Assembly (NCBI RefSeq): GCF_902635505.1
Contig: NC_045429.1
Coordinates: 425,781,669-425,845,668 of the forward strand
Source: Sarcophilus harrisii
Taxonomy: Eukaryota; Chordata; Mammalia; Dasyuromorphia; Dasyuridae
DNA length: 64,000 nucleotides
Direction: 5' to 3'
Shown here: in pieces, positions 23,201 through 32,885 of the stretch
Layout: each line of letters begins with the position of its first letter
Numbering within the stretch: position 1 is the stretch's first letter
Program-made: the position numbers and the translations under genes
Notes under the pieces: model-generated
Told to the model about the DNA's origin: nothing
Databases searched by the model: none
Seen by the model: the letters and a program-made list of their open reading frames with translations, nothing else

Positions 23201-26200
23201 AGCAATGGGAACAATAATTCTCCTCTGGAGATGATTCTCACTCCATTTTCTCCCCACCGCAGTAGAGTCTCCTTTCCACCCTCCAAAGGATGATGGGTTT
23301 CCCCAACAAGAGCAGAAAGAAAGTAAGTGATTCCATTTTTGACCTAGAAGGAATCTGAGAGACCACCTAGTCCGCCCTCCTCATTTCCCCAATGAGGAAG
23401 GAGCCTGAGAACCAGAGATGTCAAGTACCATGCTTAGAGTGACCCAAATGGTCGGTGGTGGAACCAGGACTAGAACCCAGATCCCCGCCTGCCTTCCATG
23501 TCATAAAGCTAACTTCGCAATGCCCTTTCCTGTCTAGTCTCCTGCTTCAGTGCAAGGAAGCTGGGAAAGGGAGAAGTGATGGTCCCTGGGGCTTTCGGAG
23601 TCTGGGCTCCCCATCTCTGATCCCTTTCCTCTCTCGCTCTCTCTCAGTCGATTTCTCTCAGGATGAAGAGCATCCCAATGGCCAGAGAGGTAAGACCTCA
23701 GAATGAATCCTTCGGTCCCTCCTTTCCTAACCTGCCTCCATTAAAGGCACCATCTCCCTGAGCTGCCAACTTCTCCCCTTTCTTCCTCCCTCTACCTTCT
23801 CCTCCACACGCAGCCTTGTTCCCCATTCTCCCATTCCCTGTCTGACTCTGCTTTTCCTTGATCCAGAAATGGAACATCCCAACCCAGGATCCTCCCCTTA
23901 CAACCAGCCTCGTCACTGCCCTCAAGACCCCCGCTTTGGGGGCTGGGGTCACCGACTGGACGGCTTCCCCCCTGGGCGCCCTTCCCCGGACAACATCGAC
24001 CAGATCTGCCTCCCTGACCGCAAGCACGTGGTGTACGGCCCTTGGAACCTGCCTCAGACCGGTCACTCCCACCTCAGCCGCCAGGGGAATGCCCTCAACT
24101 TCCTGGAGACAGGATACACCCGCTGCTGCCACCTCAAAATGGGCCGACTGGATTGTGCGGCGTCTGTGGTGAGTGTCGTGGGTAGGACTGCGCTCTTGGG
24201 GGCCGGTGGGAGGGGAGCGAGGATGCTGCGAGCTGAATGTGGGCCCCCGCAGGGAGCTTGAGGTGGGAAGCCATGGGCTCCCTGCCTCTCGGTAACTCCG
24301 CTCCGGATCTCCCAAATAAGGGGATAGAGAGTAGGATCCGCCGACTTCCCGGAGGTCTGTTTAGTCTGAATTGCAAGGAGAAGGGGATGTGGGCGCCAGA
24401 CTCCTGGAGTGACCGACTCTTTTTGCTCTAGTGGGCAGACGCCCTGTTTCGGTTCTGTGAGTCTGAGTTCTCAGTCAAGACCAGAGCCTACTCATGCTGC
24501 TGGCTGCGGGGGGAGGCCCGCCTCTCCTGCTTCCAAGAGAATGCCCCCCTGCCAGACTACAAGCTTCTCCAAGGGCCCTGCCCCGGTCACCCCCCCAGGC
24601 CTTCCTCCGGTCTGGCGGTGTCCTTCCCCCCGGGAGTCCCCACGCAGGGCAACATTAGGAACATCTGCCGTTTCCGCCGATACCGAGCTGTTCCCCGAGG
24701 GCTTCAAATACTGGACCACCTTGTGCCTCAGCTCCGGGCCGTGGCGCAGCTCGAGGGAAAATTCAAGCGCTGCTGCCACCAAGGAGACAACTACACCTGT
24801 GCCCGGCAGGCAGTAAGTGAAGGCCCCTCCAACCTCTGATCCCACCATCTGACTCCGACCTCTGATCCTGTCCATCAGTCCATCCATCTCCGGCCTGATC
24901 CCATCCCAGCAGTCTGCTTCCAACCTCTGATCCTGGTCCATCCACCTCTGACCTCTGATCCCGTCCATCCGTCCGTCTACCTCTGACCTCTGATCCTGTC
25001 CATCCGTCCGCCTACCTCTGACCTCTGATCCTGTCCATCCGTCCGTCCAACTCCGACCTCTGATCCTGCCCATCCATTCGTCTTTGTCTCCAACCTGCAT
25101 CCATCTCCAACATCTGGTCCCAAATGCTTCTGGCCCTCATCCACCCGTGACCCCAAGTTGTTCCACCAGTCTCTAAGCTACCCTGGTCCTCTGTAGACCC
25201 ATTTTACCTCTTCCAGAGAATAGCCCGAAAGGTTTATTTCCACCTTGCTCCTCTCTGCCCGCAGCCATCTAGGTGGTCCATCCCTTCTTCAGATACGACT
25301 CCCCTCCCTAAGCCCACAGCTTCCACACCCTATGAGCTGAGAGTCTGAGGGAGGGCTGTCCCTTCTCCTGCCCTGTCCCCACCCGCCCTGACCTCTTCCT
25401 CCCTTCTCACGCAGTGGGAGGATGTTCTGGACAATTACTGTGACGAGGAGCTGGCAATTAAGACCCACCATCACGTTTGTTGCCACCGCTCCCCCATCTC
25501 TGCCCGTGATGAATGCTTTGCTCGCCACGCTCCCTACCCCAACTATGACCGGGACATCTTGACCGTTGACCTCAGCCGGATTACTCCTGATGTGATGAAC
25601 CAGCTCTGTGGACACCAAAAAGTCCTCACCAAGCAGTAAGTTTGCCCTCCCTTTCCTCGGTATTCATGTCTTGTTACTTAGGCACCTAACTTCCCCCAAC
25701 ATTCCCTTGAAGAAGGCAAAGTAGGAATCTCCAGGGCTCGAGTCCACGCTTGACCCCTGGGAGGCAGGATCTGAGCTGAGAATTTAATAAGTTTCTCAAG
25801 ACATCCCATTTTCTCCCCATTTCAGTAAGCAGATTCCTGGGCTTATCCGGAACATGACGGCCCGGTGCTGCAAACTGCCAGCAGCGGAGCAAGGGGCCTG
25901 TGCAGAGGAGGAGGTAAGTCTGGGCCTGGGGGAGCTGCAGGGGGGACACTGGGGAGGCCACCCACACGGCTTGCCAACTCAGCCGCTCTCTCTTCAGTAT
26001 CTTGAATATACAAACTGAAGCAGGGAGGCCTTTTTAGGGAGAAAGGGGAAGGGGGGGGGAGAGGAGGAATGTATTTTCTTAGCTCTAGAAGTTCCAACTC
26101 CATTCTCCCTGCCCCCATTCTTCTCATGCCTCTTGTGGGCCTCAAGCTGGGCCCCATTTTCCTATCTCCAACTCCTTGGAACCCTTCTAGCATTTCCCGA

Positions 26201-26729
26201 TTTGAACATCTGTCTGTCATCTGGACTCCAGCTTTGTAGTAAAAAGGCTTTGCTTTTTCTCACAAGAAGGAAGAGTTCCAATGGAAAAGGAAAATGGCCT
26301 GGGGCTGAAAAGGACAACTGGGAGAAGTTGAAGGGTAGAGTGGCAAAGATCTAGGGGTGGGGGTGAGGGAATGAGGAGAAAAATAGGAACAATTCCAGAA
26401 AATGGCATTTTCAACACCTTTCCATGACAAAGTTTATCATCTTTAACAAACCACTCTTTGCTTTTCTCTGCACCTTTCTCTGCAACTCCCTCTCACAGAA
26501 ATCGGCCTTCATTGAGGATCTCTGTGGCTCCCGACGTGACTCATGGAGGGATTCTGATTACTGTTGTGATGAGAAGCCTGGGGATGAACAAACCAACTGC
26601 TTCAATATCCATTATTTAAGGAATGTGGCTTTGGTGGCCGGGGTGGCCCAGAAACCCAAGGACCAGCAAGAGACGGGGACAACTGAACTACCTCCTGCCA
26701 GCCCCACTCCAGAGCACAAAGGAGAATGA
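20287..26729 (+). CDS. ECM1: Extracellular matrix protein 1, 12 exons
   Basis: Secreted cysteine-rich glycoprotein of skin, vessel and skeletal matrix. Coding exons: 20287-20356, 21960-22022, 22113-22208, 22396-22467, 23032-23109, 23263-23322, 23648-23689, 23867-24168, 24432-24812, 25415-25635, 25826-25913, 26499-26729. They sum to 1704 nt, 567 residues (human 540). The signal peptide spans about residues 1-21 ([13 protein letters not shown] core). A proline/glutamine-rich N-terminal part (about 24-160) comes from small phase-1 exons. The ECM1 repeats from about residue 175 carry the albumin-like CC pattern, with CC pairs in exons 8-12 (RCCH, SCCW, RCCH, VCCH, RCCK, YCCD). The segment [15 protein letters not shown] closely matches human. 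N-glycosylation sequons are NYT in exon 9 and NMT in exon 11. I chose the ATG at 20287 because it aligns with the human start and has G at -3 and +4. Confidence 0.97.
20357..21959. other. ECM1 intron 1 (1.6 kb)
   Basis: It holds MIR/L2-like scraps (about 20435-20540 and 21643-21720), a G11 run near 21103-21113 and a T16 tract near 21627. A GC-rich block at about 21150-21600 ends in an AATAAA at 21608-21613. The block is open in more than one frame but I recognise no protein. It may be a retrocopy fragment or an alternative transcript end. Confidence 0.6.
22565..22900 (-). mobile_element. L3/CR1-type LINE 3' fragment in ECM1 intron 4
   Basis: The pattern ACAACTCTAATTGTTAAAAAG followed by TCATTTGGGGCTGA is the reverse complement of the L3/CR1 3' region that recurs at 34575-34760 and 36310-36800. 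It is old and short. Confidence 0.6.
23335..23520 (-). mobile_element. MIR-type SINE in ECM1 intron 6
   Basis: The segment reads CCTCATTTCCCCAATGAGGAA, a decayed TGACCCAAATGGTCGG, then GGAACCAGGACTAGAACCCAG, the order of a minus-strand MIR/CORE-SINE. Confidence 0.6.
24825..25105. repeat. 35-bp minisatellite in ECM1 intron 9
   Basis: A 35-bp unit beginning ACCTCTGATCCTGTCCATCC is repeated in tandem, best preserved from about 24945 to 25085 (at least four units), with degenerate units on both sides. The C+T-rich strand bias gives long spurious open frames on the minus strand. Confidence 0.85.
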
Positions 26730-26803
26730 ACCACATCTGGCTAAAGTTTAGGGAGGACCCGAAAGGGGAAAGAAACCCCTGCTCCTCTACAAACTGTCTT
26801 TCT

Positions 26804-26809
26804 AATAAA
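26804..26809 (+). terminator. ECM1: ECM1 polyadenylation signal
   Basis: AATAAA lies 75 bases after the ECM1 stop codon and is followed by a GT-rich element (CTGGTCTTGGATCTGG). The 3' UTR is therefore about 100 bases. Confidence 0.85.
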
Positions 26810-27205
26810 TACACTGGTCTTGGATCTGGTAACTCGTATTCATTTCTTCCCCATCCCATGTCACATTGCTCTCAGCATCTGTTTCATCCTGAGACAAGCT
26901 CTTAGGGTCCCACTGTCCTCTTCCTGGACTGTAGAGAAAGGGCTATAAACTTTATGTATTAGGGATTTCCTGTAATGATGCCAGATAATCACATTTTATC
27001 TGTGTCTGCTGCATTTATCTTTTCTAAACATTTCAATGCTATTCTTCATTTATAGACATTGGGATTTAGAGCTAAAAGGGACTCTAGACACTTAGTTCCA
27101 AACTGAGGCTCTGAGAGAATTTATTAGGGAAGTTGACCAGCTTGCCTTGAAAGGGTTTTGGGGAAAAAGGAAGGCTTTATGAAGCACTTACTATGTGCTC
27201 AAGAC

Positions 27206-27415
27206 AGCCAGATGGCTCAGTGAATAGAGCTCAGAGCCTGCAATTTAAATCCAGCCTCAGATCAACACTTAAATCTGTGACCAAGGAGAAATCACTTAAT
27301 CGCATTTGACTCAGTTTTCTCATCTATCAACCGAGCTGCAGAAGGAAATGACAAACCATTCCAATAGCTGCCAAAAGAACCCCAAATGGGAGTCACAGAG
27401 TCAGACGCGCAACAA
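27206..27415 (+). mobile_element. tRNA-derived SINE with RTE/BovB-like tail
   Basis: The head has an A-box-like ATGGCTCAGTGAATAGAGC and a B-box-like AATTTAAATCC. The tail GCAGAAGGAAATGACAAACC through CCCCAAATGGGAGTCACAGAG is the BovB/RTE-type 3' end that lets the LINE mobilise it. It is a marsupial family; 42134-42358 is another copy. Confidence 0.75.
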
Positions 27416-27474
27416 ATGTGCTAAGGGATTTCCAAAAATTATTTACAAAACCACCTCGTTGGAGCTCCACCGCC

Positions 27475-27620
27475 CTGAGATTATTATCCCCATTTTACAG
27501 CTGAGGACACTGAAAAAAGCTGCGATTAGCCCTTAGTCATATACTAGTGAATGGTGAGGTCAGATTTGGGTTCGTCTTCCTAGACTATAGGCCCCGCGTT
27601 CCATCCACTGCCCAGCCTCA
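27475..27620 (-). mobile_element. CORE-SINE (MIR-type) fragment
   Basis: TTATTATCCCCATTTTACAG, then GCTGAGGACACTGA and GTTCCATCCACTGCCC, follow the minus-strand CORE-SINE order. The right end merges into the CpG island. Confidence 0.65.
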
Positions 27621-28320
27621 AGAAGACTAGCAAAGGGACCCCCGGGTCCTGAGGGCCCGCGGTCCGGGAAAGCTGGCCAGGGTCCTGGGGGTCCTTCCCG
27701 GGGACACAGAGCACAGGCTCAGCTTTGCTCAGGAGTGGTTCTGCCTCACACGGGTTCGGGGGCGCCAGGGCCAGGCGAGGGTGGGGCTCGAACTCGGCCA
27801 AACTTGCGGTTCGCCCTTAAGTGTCCACAGATTCCTGACCGCGCCCCTCTGCCCACACTCTGGGAAAGCCACAGGCGGGCAAGAACCGACGCCCGCGGGC
27901 CGGCGGCCCCGTGATTGGCCGGAGGACCCCGACTTTGCCGAGGAGACCAACCAGAGAGAGGGACGCGTTGTGGGGGAGCCCAGCCGCCCTGGCCCGCGGA
28001 GGGACCCTGGCCCGGGGCCCGGCCGCTTGGGCTGGCCCGCGTTCGGCGGGTTTTACTGCGGCTGCGGCGGCTGCCTTGAGGGAGGCTGCCCGGCTTCCAT
28101 TCCTGCGCCTCGCCTAACCCGGGGGGCCGAGCCCGTAGCGCGCTCCGGCCGGTTGTTCCCCCAGCCCCAGGGGCCGCCGAAGAAATGCAGCCGAGCCCGA
28201 ATAGCGCTACAGGGAGGTCACCCGCGCAGTGAGGCGGGTGCCGGGAAGGGCGAGCATCGCGCTCAGAAGGCTCCAAAGCCTTCAGAGCGGTCTAGAGCCC
28301 CGGGGGCCAGCGGTTAGCGG
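27590..28320. promoter_or_regulatory. Orphan CpG island downstream of ECM1
   Basis: About 730 bp of GC- and CpG-dense DNA in otherwise AT-rich surroundings. An inverted CCAAT box (GATTGGCC at about 27913) would serve a minus-strand promoter. Long frames are open on both strands (about 175 codons each), as expected where stop codons are rare, and neither resembles a known protein. No exon/intron structure is recognised. It could be the promoter of a non-coding RNA; in human a lncRNA (FALEC) lies between ECM1 and ADAMTSL4. It could also be GC-rich DNA linked to the adjoining LTR. Confidence 0.6.
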
Positions 28321-28323
28321 CTA

Positions 28324-28791
28324 TGAGGGGGTTACGAATCCCCTTTAAATCGGCCGCAGGTCCTAGGCGCGGAAGAACTCCCTCATTGCCCAATTATTCG
28401 TTGCAAAATGACAGTTTATTGTTGGATAGAAATCAGTTACCCAGAGACTGACTGACTTCTACGGTGGCAGACCTATGGGAAAAGGGGTTTTGCCCTGAGT
28501 GCAGTTCTCGTGGACAGAAAGTCCTGGCACCAAAGGGAGCTGCCAGGGTCCATCTGCAAGGACGTTAGTTGATGGAAGCTGTTACATTGGGTGTCTTGGT
28601 GGGGGCTGGGACAGCCCAGATCTCCTATTGGAAGTAAGAATACTTCAAAGGGATGCTTTTTGACTTGGATTAATTGAATCAGACTCTGCATTCTGGAAAG
28701 ATAACTTATCTAGGGAGGATAAGCCTTCCCCAGGAGGGGCTGAGAATCTGAAAGGGATCACAAGGAAATACAATTTCTTAAAGGGACCACA
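28324..28791 (-). mobile_element. Probable solo LTR, endogenous retrovirus
   Basis: Read on the minus strand it starts TGTGGTCCCTTTAAG and ends GTAACCCCCTCA, giving TG..CA termini over 468 bp. A minus-strand AATAAA (complement near 28417-28423) is followed by a CpG-rich U5-like end. No clear target-site duplication is visible, so the right boundary could lie up to about 25 bases further on. No internal retroviral sequence adjoins it. Confidence 0.65.
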
Positions 28792-28839
28792 ACCCGCTTC
28801 GATAACATTGCTGCCCACCTACGATAGTCTAGACTAGTC

Positions 28840-29030
28840 TGATGTTCAAGGCTCTTCCCAGCCTGCCTTCATAAATTTATTTCTCAATTCTGCCCAGATT
28901 GACATTCTATTACATTGTCAGCTCCTTAACAACAGGGACTGGCTCTTTTTCCATATTTGTATTTCCACCTCTTAAAACAATTTTTAGCACATAGTAGGCT
29001 CTTAATAGATGTGTATTAACTAGCATTACC
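28840..29030 (+). mobile_element. L2 3' end
   Basis: CAGCTCCTTAACAACAGGGAC, TTTGTATTTCCACC and GCACATAGTAGGCTCTTAAT occur in the order of the L2 3' end. Confidence 0.7.
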
Positions 29031-29044
29031 ATTCCAACCACAGT

Positions 29045-29272
29045 GTTCACTCGTTTCAGTTGGGTCTGATTCTTTGTAATCCCGTTGAGGATTTTTTTGG
29101 TAAAGACACTTGGAATCCTTTGCCATTTTCTTCTTCAACTCATTTGACAAATGAGCAAACAGGCAAACAGAGTTAAATGACTTCCCCACGGTCGGTCACA
29201 CAGTAAATGTCTAAAGCTGTAGATCTTCCTGATACCAGGCCAAGAGCTCTATTCATTGCACCACCAAGCTGC
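29045..29272 (-). mobile_element. tRNA-derived SINE with RTE-like tail
   Basis: Reverse orientation of the family seen at 27206-27415. The tail comes first (CCTTTGCCATTTTCTTCTTC), then GACTTCCCCACGGTCGGTCA, then the tRNA-like head complement GAGCTCTATTCATTGCACCA. Confidence 0.7.
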
Positions 29273-29407
29273 ATTGTTAATCTAATCACCAGATGGCAAA
29301 AAGCACCTTGCATCTTTCCATGGCTACCTTTATCTTCTTCCCCCTTTCCAGAAATTTTCTAGACCCTTCATTGGAATTTAATTCATCCTTAAGACCCAAC
29401 TCTGTTT

Positions 29408-29600
29408 GATCTGATTTTTCTTGGGCAGAATGATAAACATGGAAATATGTATAGAAAATTGCATATGTTTAACAGATATTGGGTTATCTGCAGTCTAGGG
29501 GAGTGAGGTGAGGAGAAGAAAGGAAGAAAAATTTGGAGCACAAGTTATTGTTGAATGTTGAAAATTATCTTTACATATATTTTGAAAACAAAAAACTATT
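29408..29600 (+). mobile_element. L1 3' UTR fragment
   Basis: CTGATTTTTCTTGGGCAGAAT, GCATATGTTTAACAGATATTGG, TCTAGGGGAGTGAGG and TGTTGAATGTTGAAAATTAT follow the order of the marsupial L1 3' UTR also seen at 49049-49492 and 53193-53951. Confidence 0.75.
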
Positions 29601-29719
29601 ATTGATTCTATAAGAATCTTCCTCCTATAGGAATCACCCCAGTCTGAAATTATATCTCACCTATTATGGACTCCCACAGCATTTATTGTTTTTGTTTTCA
29701 AAATCATCCACATGAGGAA

Positions 29720-29880
29720 AAGGATCAATAGCCTTAGCAGGAAAAGTGTTGGACTTGGAGTTGGGAAATGCCTAGTTTTGAATTCAACTTGTCACTCAAC
29801 TGCATGAACATAAATAAGTTACTTAACTTTTATATGGCTGTTGTTTCCTCATCTGTAAAATGGGAATAAGTAACAGCTTC
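29720..29880 (+). mobile_element. MIR-type SINE
   Basis: GTTGGACTTGGAGTTGGGAA, AATTCAACTTGTCACTCAAC and TTTCCTCATCTGTAAAATGG follow the MIR tRNA-derived order. Confidence 0.65.
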
Positions 29881-30253
29881 AGTTCTTAGGTTCACTTGAG
29901 CAATAATGGAGACTGGGGGAATGCTTTTAAAGGCCTCTACAAAGAAAGAATGAAATTCTAGCGTACCAGTAAATGTGAGTTGTCTGTACAAATACATTCT
30001 ACATGTGTGTTTCACTACCATTATATACAAAGTTTGAGCCTATTCTTCCCATGGATATTGTTATGTATTTGGAGAGAATATACTCTCTCAGTTATAGTAC
30101 AAAAGTTTCATGACTCATGGTCTAGAGTAAATTTGAGTAAATGCCTCTACTAAGAGTTCATTGAGTCTACTGGCTGATTGTTATTAGGGAGCATACTAGT
30201 AGATGCTTGTGAGCAAAAATGTTATGCAGACCCATAATTTTACCCCTTGAACT

Positions 30254-30736
30254 TGAACAAGATGAGGTGAGATCTTTCAAGACAGTTGTGAAAATTGAGC
30301 AAGGCTTCACCTATTTCAGAGTTGGAGTAGGCCTGAAGGACTTTAAGCATCAAGTCAAGGGCATACTTAAGTTCCCTCCCTGCTATCCCCTAAGGGCATC
30401 TTAAGTCCCCTTGTTATCCTCCTATGACATCACTGTCTTTCTGTTTAGGTCAAATATGGGCAACTATGTAATTATTGGTCAAGTTCAATTTCTTGGGCAG
30501 TTCCCGAGTTTAGAATGTAAGATCCTCAGCCAATAAGGATGAGGGTCAGTGGTGGGACGGGGTATCTGCGTTAGGGATAAAAAGTGTTGACCCTGCCCCC
30601 TACGGTGTGCCTCCTCCCTTCCATTGTCTGCTCCATGGGTGGGATGCCCAATTCTGGCGAGATTGTATAATAAACTTTTGCTTTGCTTCTAGAGATCTCT
30701 CCAGCTTTTTTTATTAAATGCTCTCAGAACCACACA
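30254..30736 (+). mobile_element. Solo LTR A (483 bp)
   Basis: It begins TGAACAAGATGAGG and ends ACCACACA, with a TATA-like GATAAAAAG, an AATAAA (30669-30674) and a short U5. A perfect 4-bp target-site duplication AACT lies at 30250-30253 and 30737-30740. A 4-bp duplication is typical of class I (gamma-type) retroviruses. It is closely similar to LTR B at 31149-31629 but has its own duplication, so it is a separate insertion. Confidence 0.88.
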
Positions 30737-30740
30737 AACT

Positions 30741-31144
30741 CAAGAAGCAACCACCTTCTAGGGACCATCGCATATGAGTGCAAGTTTAGATCAGCTAGTA
30801 ATAACCCTGTGAGTCTACTTTAATAACACTATTGCTTTATAAGCTTGTTGGCTGATTATAACCCCCACTGATGTTCTTCTCATTAGCAATCAGCCAGTAA
30901 ATATAATTCACTCTTAGTGTAGGACAAACAGTAATTACAAAAAATTTCTCCCATAAATTTGGAGCAAACTGTACCACAACTACATATGGTTTATGTGGGG
31001 AAAATGGGCTCAGAACTTGAGTCACAGAAGCACATAGGTAGACTACATATATAACAAATTACAATTTCTATTTTTGGAAATGCAGGGCCTGGAAGTCCTT
31101 TTTCTCTTTTCATTCTCACGTTGATTACTTTCTTTCTCAGGTGA
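30741..31144. other. Spacer between two solo LTRs
   Basis: About 400 bp of unassigned DNA. No primer-binding site, polypurine tract or retroviral coding sequence is seen, so the two LTRs do not appear to flank a provirus. Confidence 0.6.
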
Positions 31145-31148
31145 CTAT

Positions 31149-31629
31149 TGAACGAGATGAGGTGAGATCTTTCAAGACAGTTGTGAAAATCGAGTAAGGC
31201 TTCATCTATTTCAGAGTTGGAGTAGGCCTGAAGGACTTTAAGCATCAAGTCAAGGGCATACTTAAGTTCCCTCCCTGCTATCCCCTAAGGGCATCTTAAG
31301 TCCTCTTGTTATCCTTCTATGACATCAGTGTCTTTCTGTTTAGGTCAAATATGGGCAACTATGTACTTATTGGTCAAATTCAATTTCTTGGGCAGTTCCC
31401 AAGTTTAGAATGTAAGATCCTCAGCCAATAAGGATGAGGGTCAGTGGTGGGAGGAGGTATTTGTGTTAGGGATAAAAAGTGTTGACCCTGCCCCCTATAG
31501 TTCCTCCTCCCTTCCATTGTCTGCTCCATGGGTGGCATGCCCAATTCTGGCCAGATTGTATAATAAACTTTGCTTTGCTTCTAGAGATCTCTCCGGCTTT
31601 TTTTTATTAAATGCTGTCTGAACCACACA
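31149..31629 (+). mobile_element. Solo LTR B (481 bp), same family as LTR A
   Basis: It has the same termini (TGAAC..CACACA) and the same internal order as LTR A, with an AATAAA at 31562-31567. Its own 4-bp duplication CTAT is at 31145-31148 and 31630-31633. The LTR is alone, so the internal region is gone. Confidence 0.88.
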
Positions 31630-31639
31630 CTATTTCTCT

Positions 31640-32190
31640 ATATCCATATCTGTCTGAAGGGTTTGTCTTGAAGTTCTGTGTTGCATGAAATTTTTCCTCC
31701 TGGATTAGCAGCTCTCCTTTGGAGAAAAAAGAGAAATGCTTTCCCCTACCCTTAAAGAGGTCTTCCACCCAGGCTTAAAGGATCTCCAACTCTTCCACCT
31801 TTGGAATTCTGACATTTGTCCAGAGTTTGGCTAATTTGTTTACTTAACACTCGTTTTCTTCATGGCTTGGCTTACAGAGGTGTTTGTACCTCATAAAACG
31901 ATTGAGAACCTTGTTTAGTTGTGATTATATTCTGGGTCCTCTGTGACTACTTTAATTGAAGTAGAGAGGAACTTTCTCCCTTACATAAAGATCAATTGAG
32001 ATTTAAAAAAAAAAAAAAAGGGTAAAGTGTTACTTAGATACAGCTGACTGAAATCATAGTGCTACAAATTTAATTTGAAAAGGGACTTTAAAAATCTTTA
32101 GGATTTTAGATCTTAGATCATTTATTCTAACCCCAATCATTTTACAGATGAGGAAATCAAAGTCCCAAAATAACAAATAACCTATGTTAT
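31640..32190. other. Unassigned intergenic DNA with an A-tract and a MIR scrap
   Basis: Nothing gene-like is seen. There is an A15 tract near 32005 and a minus-strand MIR-like piece (ATCATTTTACAGATGAGGAA) at about 32085-32190. Confidence 0.55.
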
Positions 32191-32194
32191 GAAA

Positions 32195-32720
32195 TGGTCC
32201 AGCCCCAGCCATTCTGGAAAGCAACTTGGAACTATGTCCCCCCAAAGTACTAATCTGTTCATTGCCCTTGACCCAACAATACCATTACTAGGCCTATTCT
32301 CTCAAAGAATTAAAAAAGAAAAGCAGCTGTATGTACACAAATTATTTATAGCCACTATAAAGAGGCAAAGAACTAGAAACTAAAAGGTTACTTGTTGATC
32401 CGGATTGACTGAACAAAACAAGTATGGTATATGAGAATAGAATATTGTTGTGCCATAAGAAATGATGAAGATGATTTTAGAGAAACGGGGAAAGGCTGTA
32501 TGAACTAATGTAGAATGAAGTGAGCAGAACCAAGAGAACAGATTTTATTATAACAACTTTGAAAAACTTAGGAACTCAAATCAATGTAATGACTAATCAT
32601 TATTCAGAGAACTGATAATGAAGAATGCTACCCACCTTCTGACAGAGAGGGAATTCGAGACACATTTTTGGACGTGACCAATGTGGGGATTTGTTTTGTT
32701 TAACTATGCCCTTTCATAAT
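32195..32720 (+). mobile_element. Old L1 fragment (ORF2 end and 3' UTR)
   Basis: GCCATTCTGGAAAGCAACTTGG, GACCCAACAATACCATTACTAG, GAATATTGTTGTGCCATAAG and GAAGTGAGCAGAACCAAGAG are in the order of the marsupial L1 ORF2 C-terminus and 3' UTR. It is diverged from the younger copies at 43724 and 53193. Confidence 0.75.
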
Positions 32721-32885
32721 CTTTCTTTACACACCCCCAGTCTTCTGATACTTTACTCTCTTCCCCTGTTCCTTCTAAGCTTCCAGCTTCCTTGTCCCAT
32801 TTAGTCCCACCTAAAATCCCACCTTATAGCAAAGCCTTTCTAGATCCCCACTTAATCCTAGCACCTTTCCTCAATTGATGATTTC
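32720..32885. other. Unassigned AT-rich DNA
   Basis: A short stretch between two LINE fragments. It resembles decayed L2-type sequence (TTCTAGATCCCCACTTAATCCTAGCACC) but is too worn to assign firmly. Confidence 0.3.

Noticed and set aside
24492-25100. 202-codon minus-strand frame in ECM1
   Set aside because: It is the shadow of exon 9 joined to the 35-bp minisatellite and has no independent support.
27746-28317. Frames of about 176-178 codons on both strands of the orphan CpG island
   Set aside because: They overlap each other antisense, are rich in Arg/Pro/Gly as CpG islands always give, and show no domain or homology I know.
30254-31629. A short provirus with two LTRs
   Set aside because: Each LTR has its own 4-bp duplication and no retroviral internal sequence lies between them, so they are separate solo LTRs.
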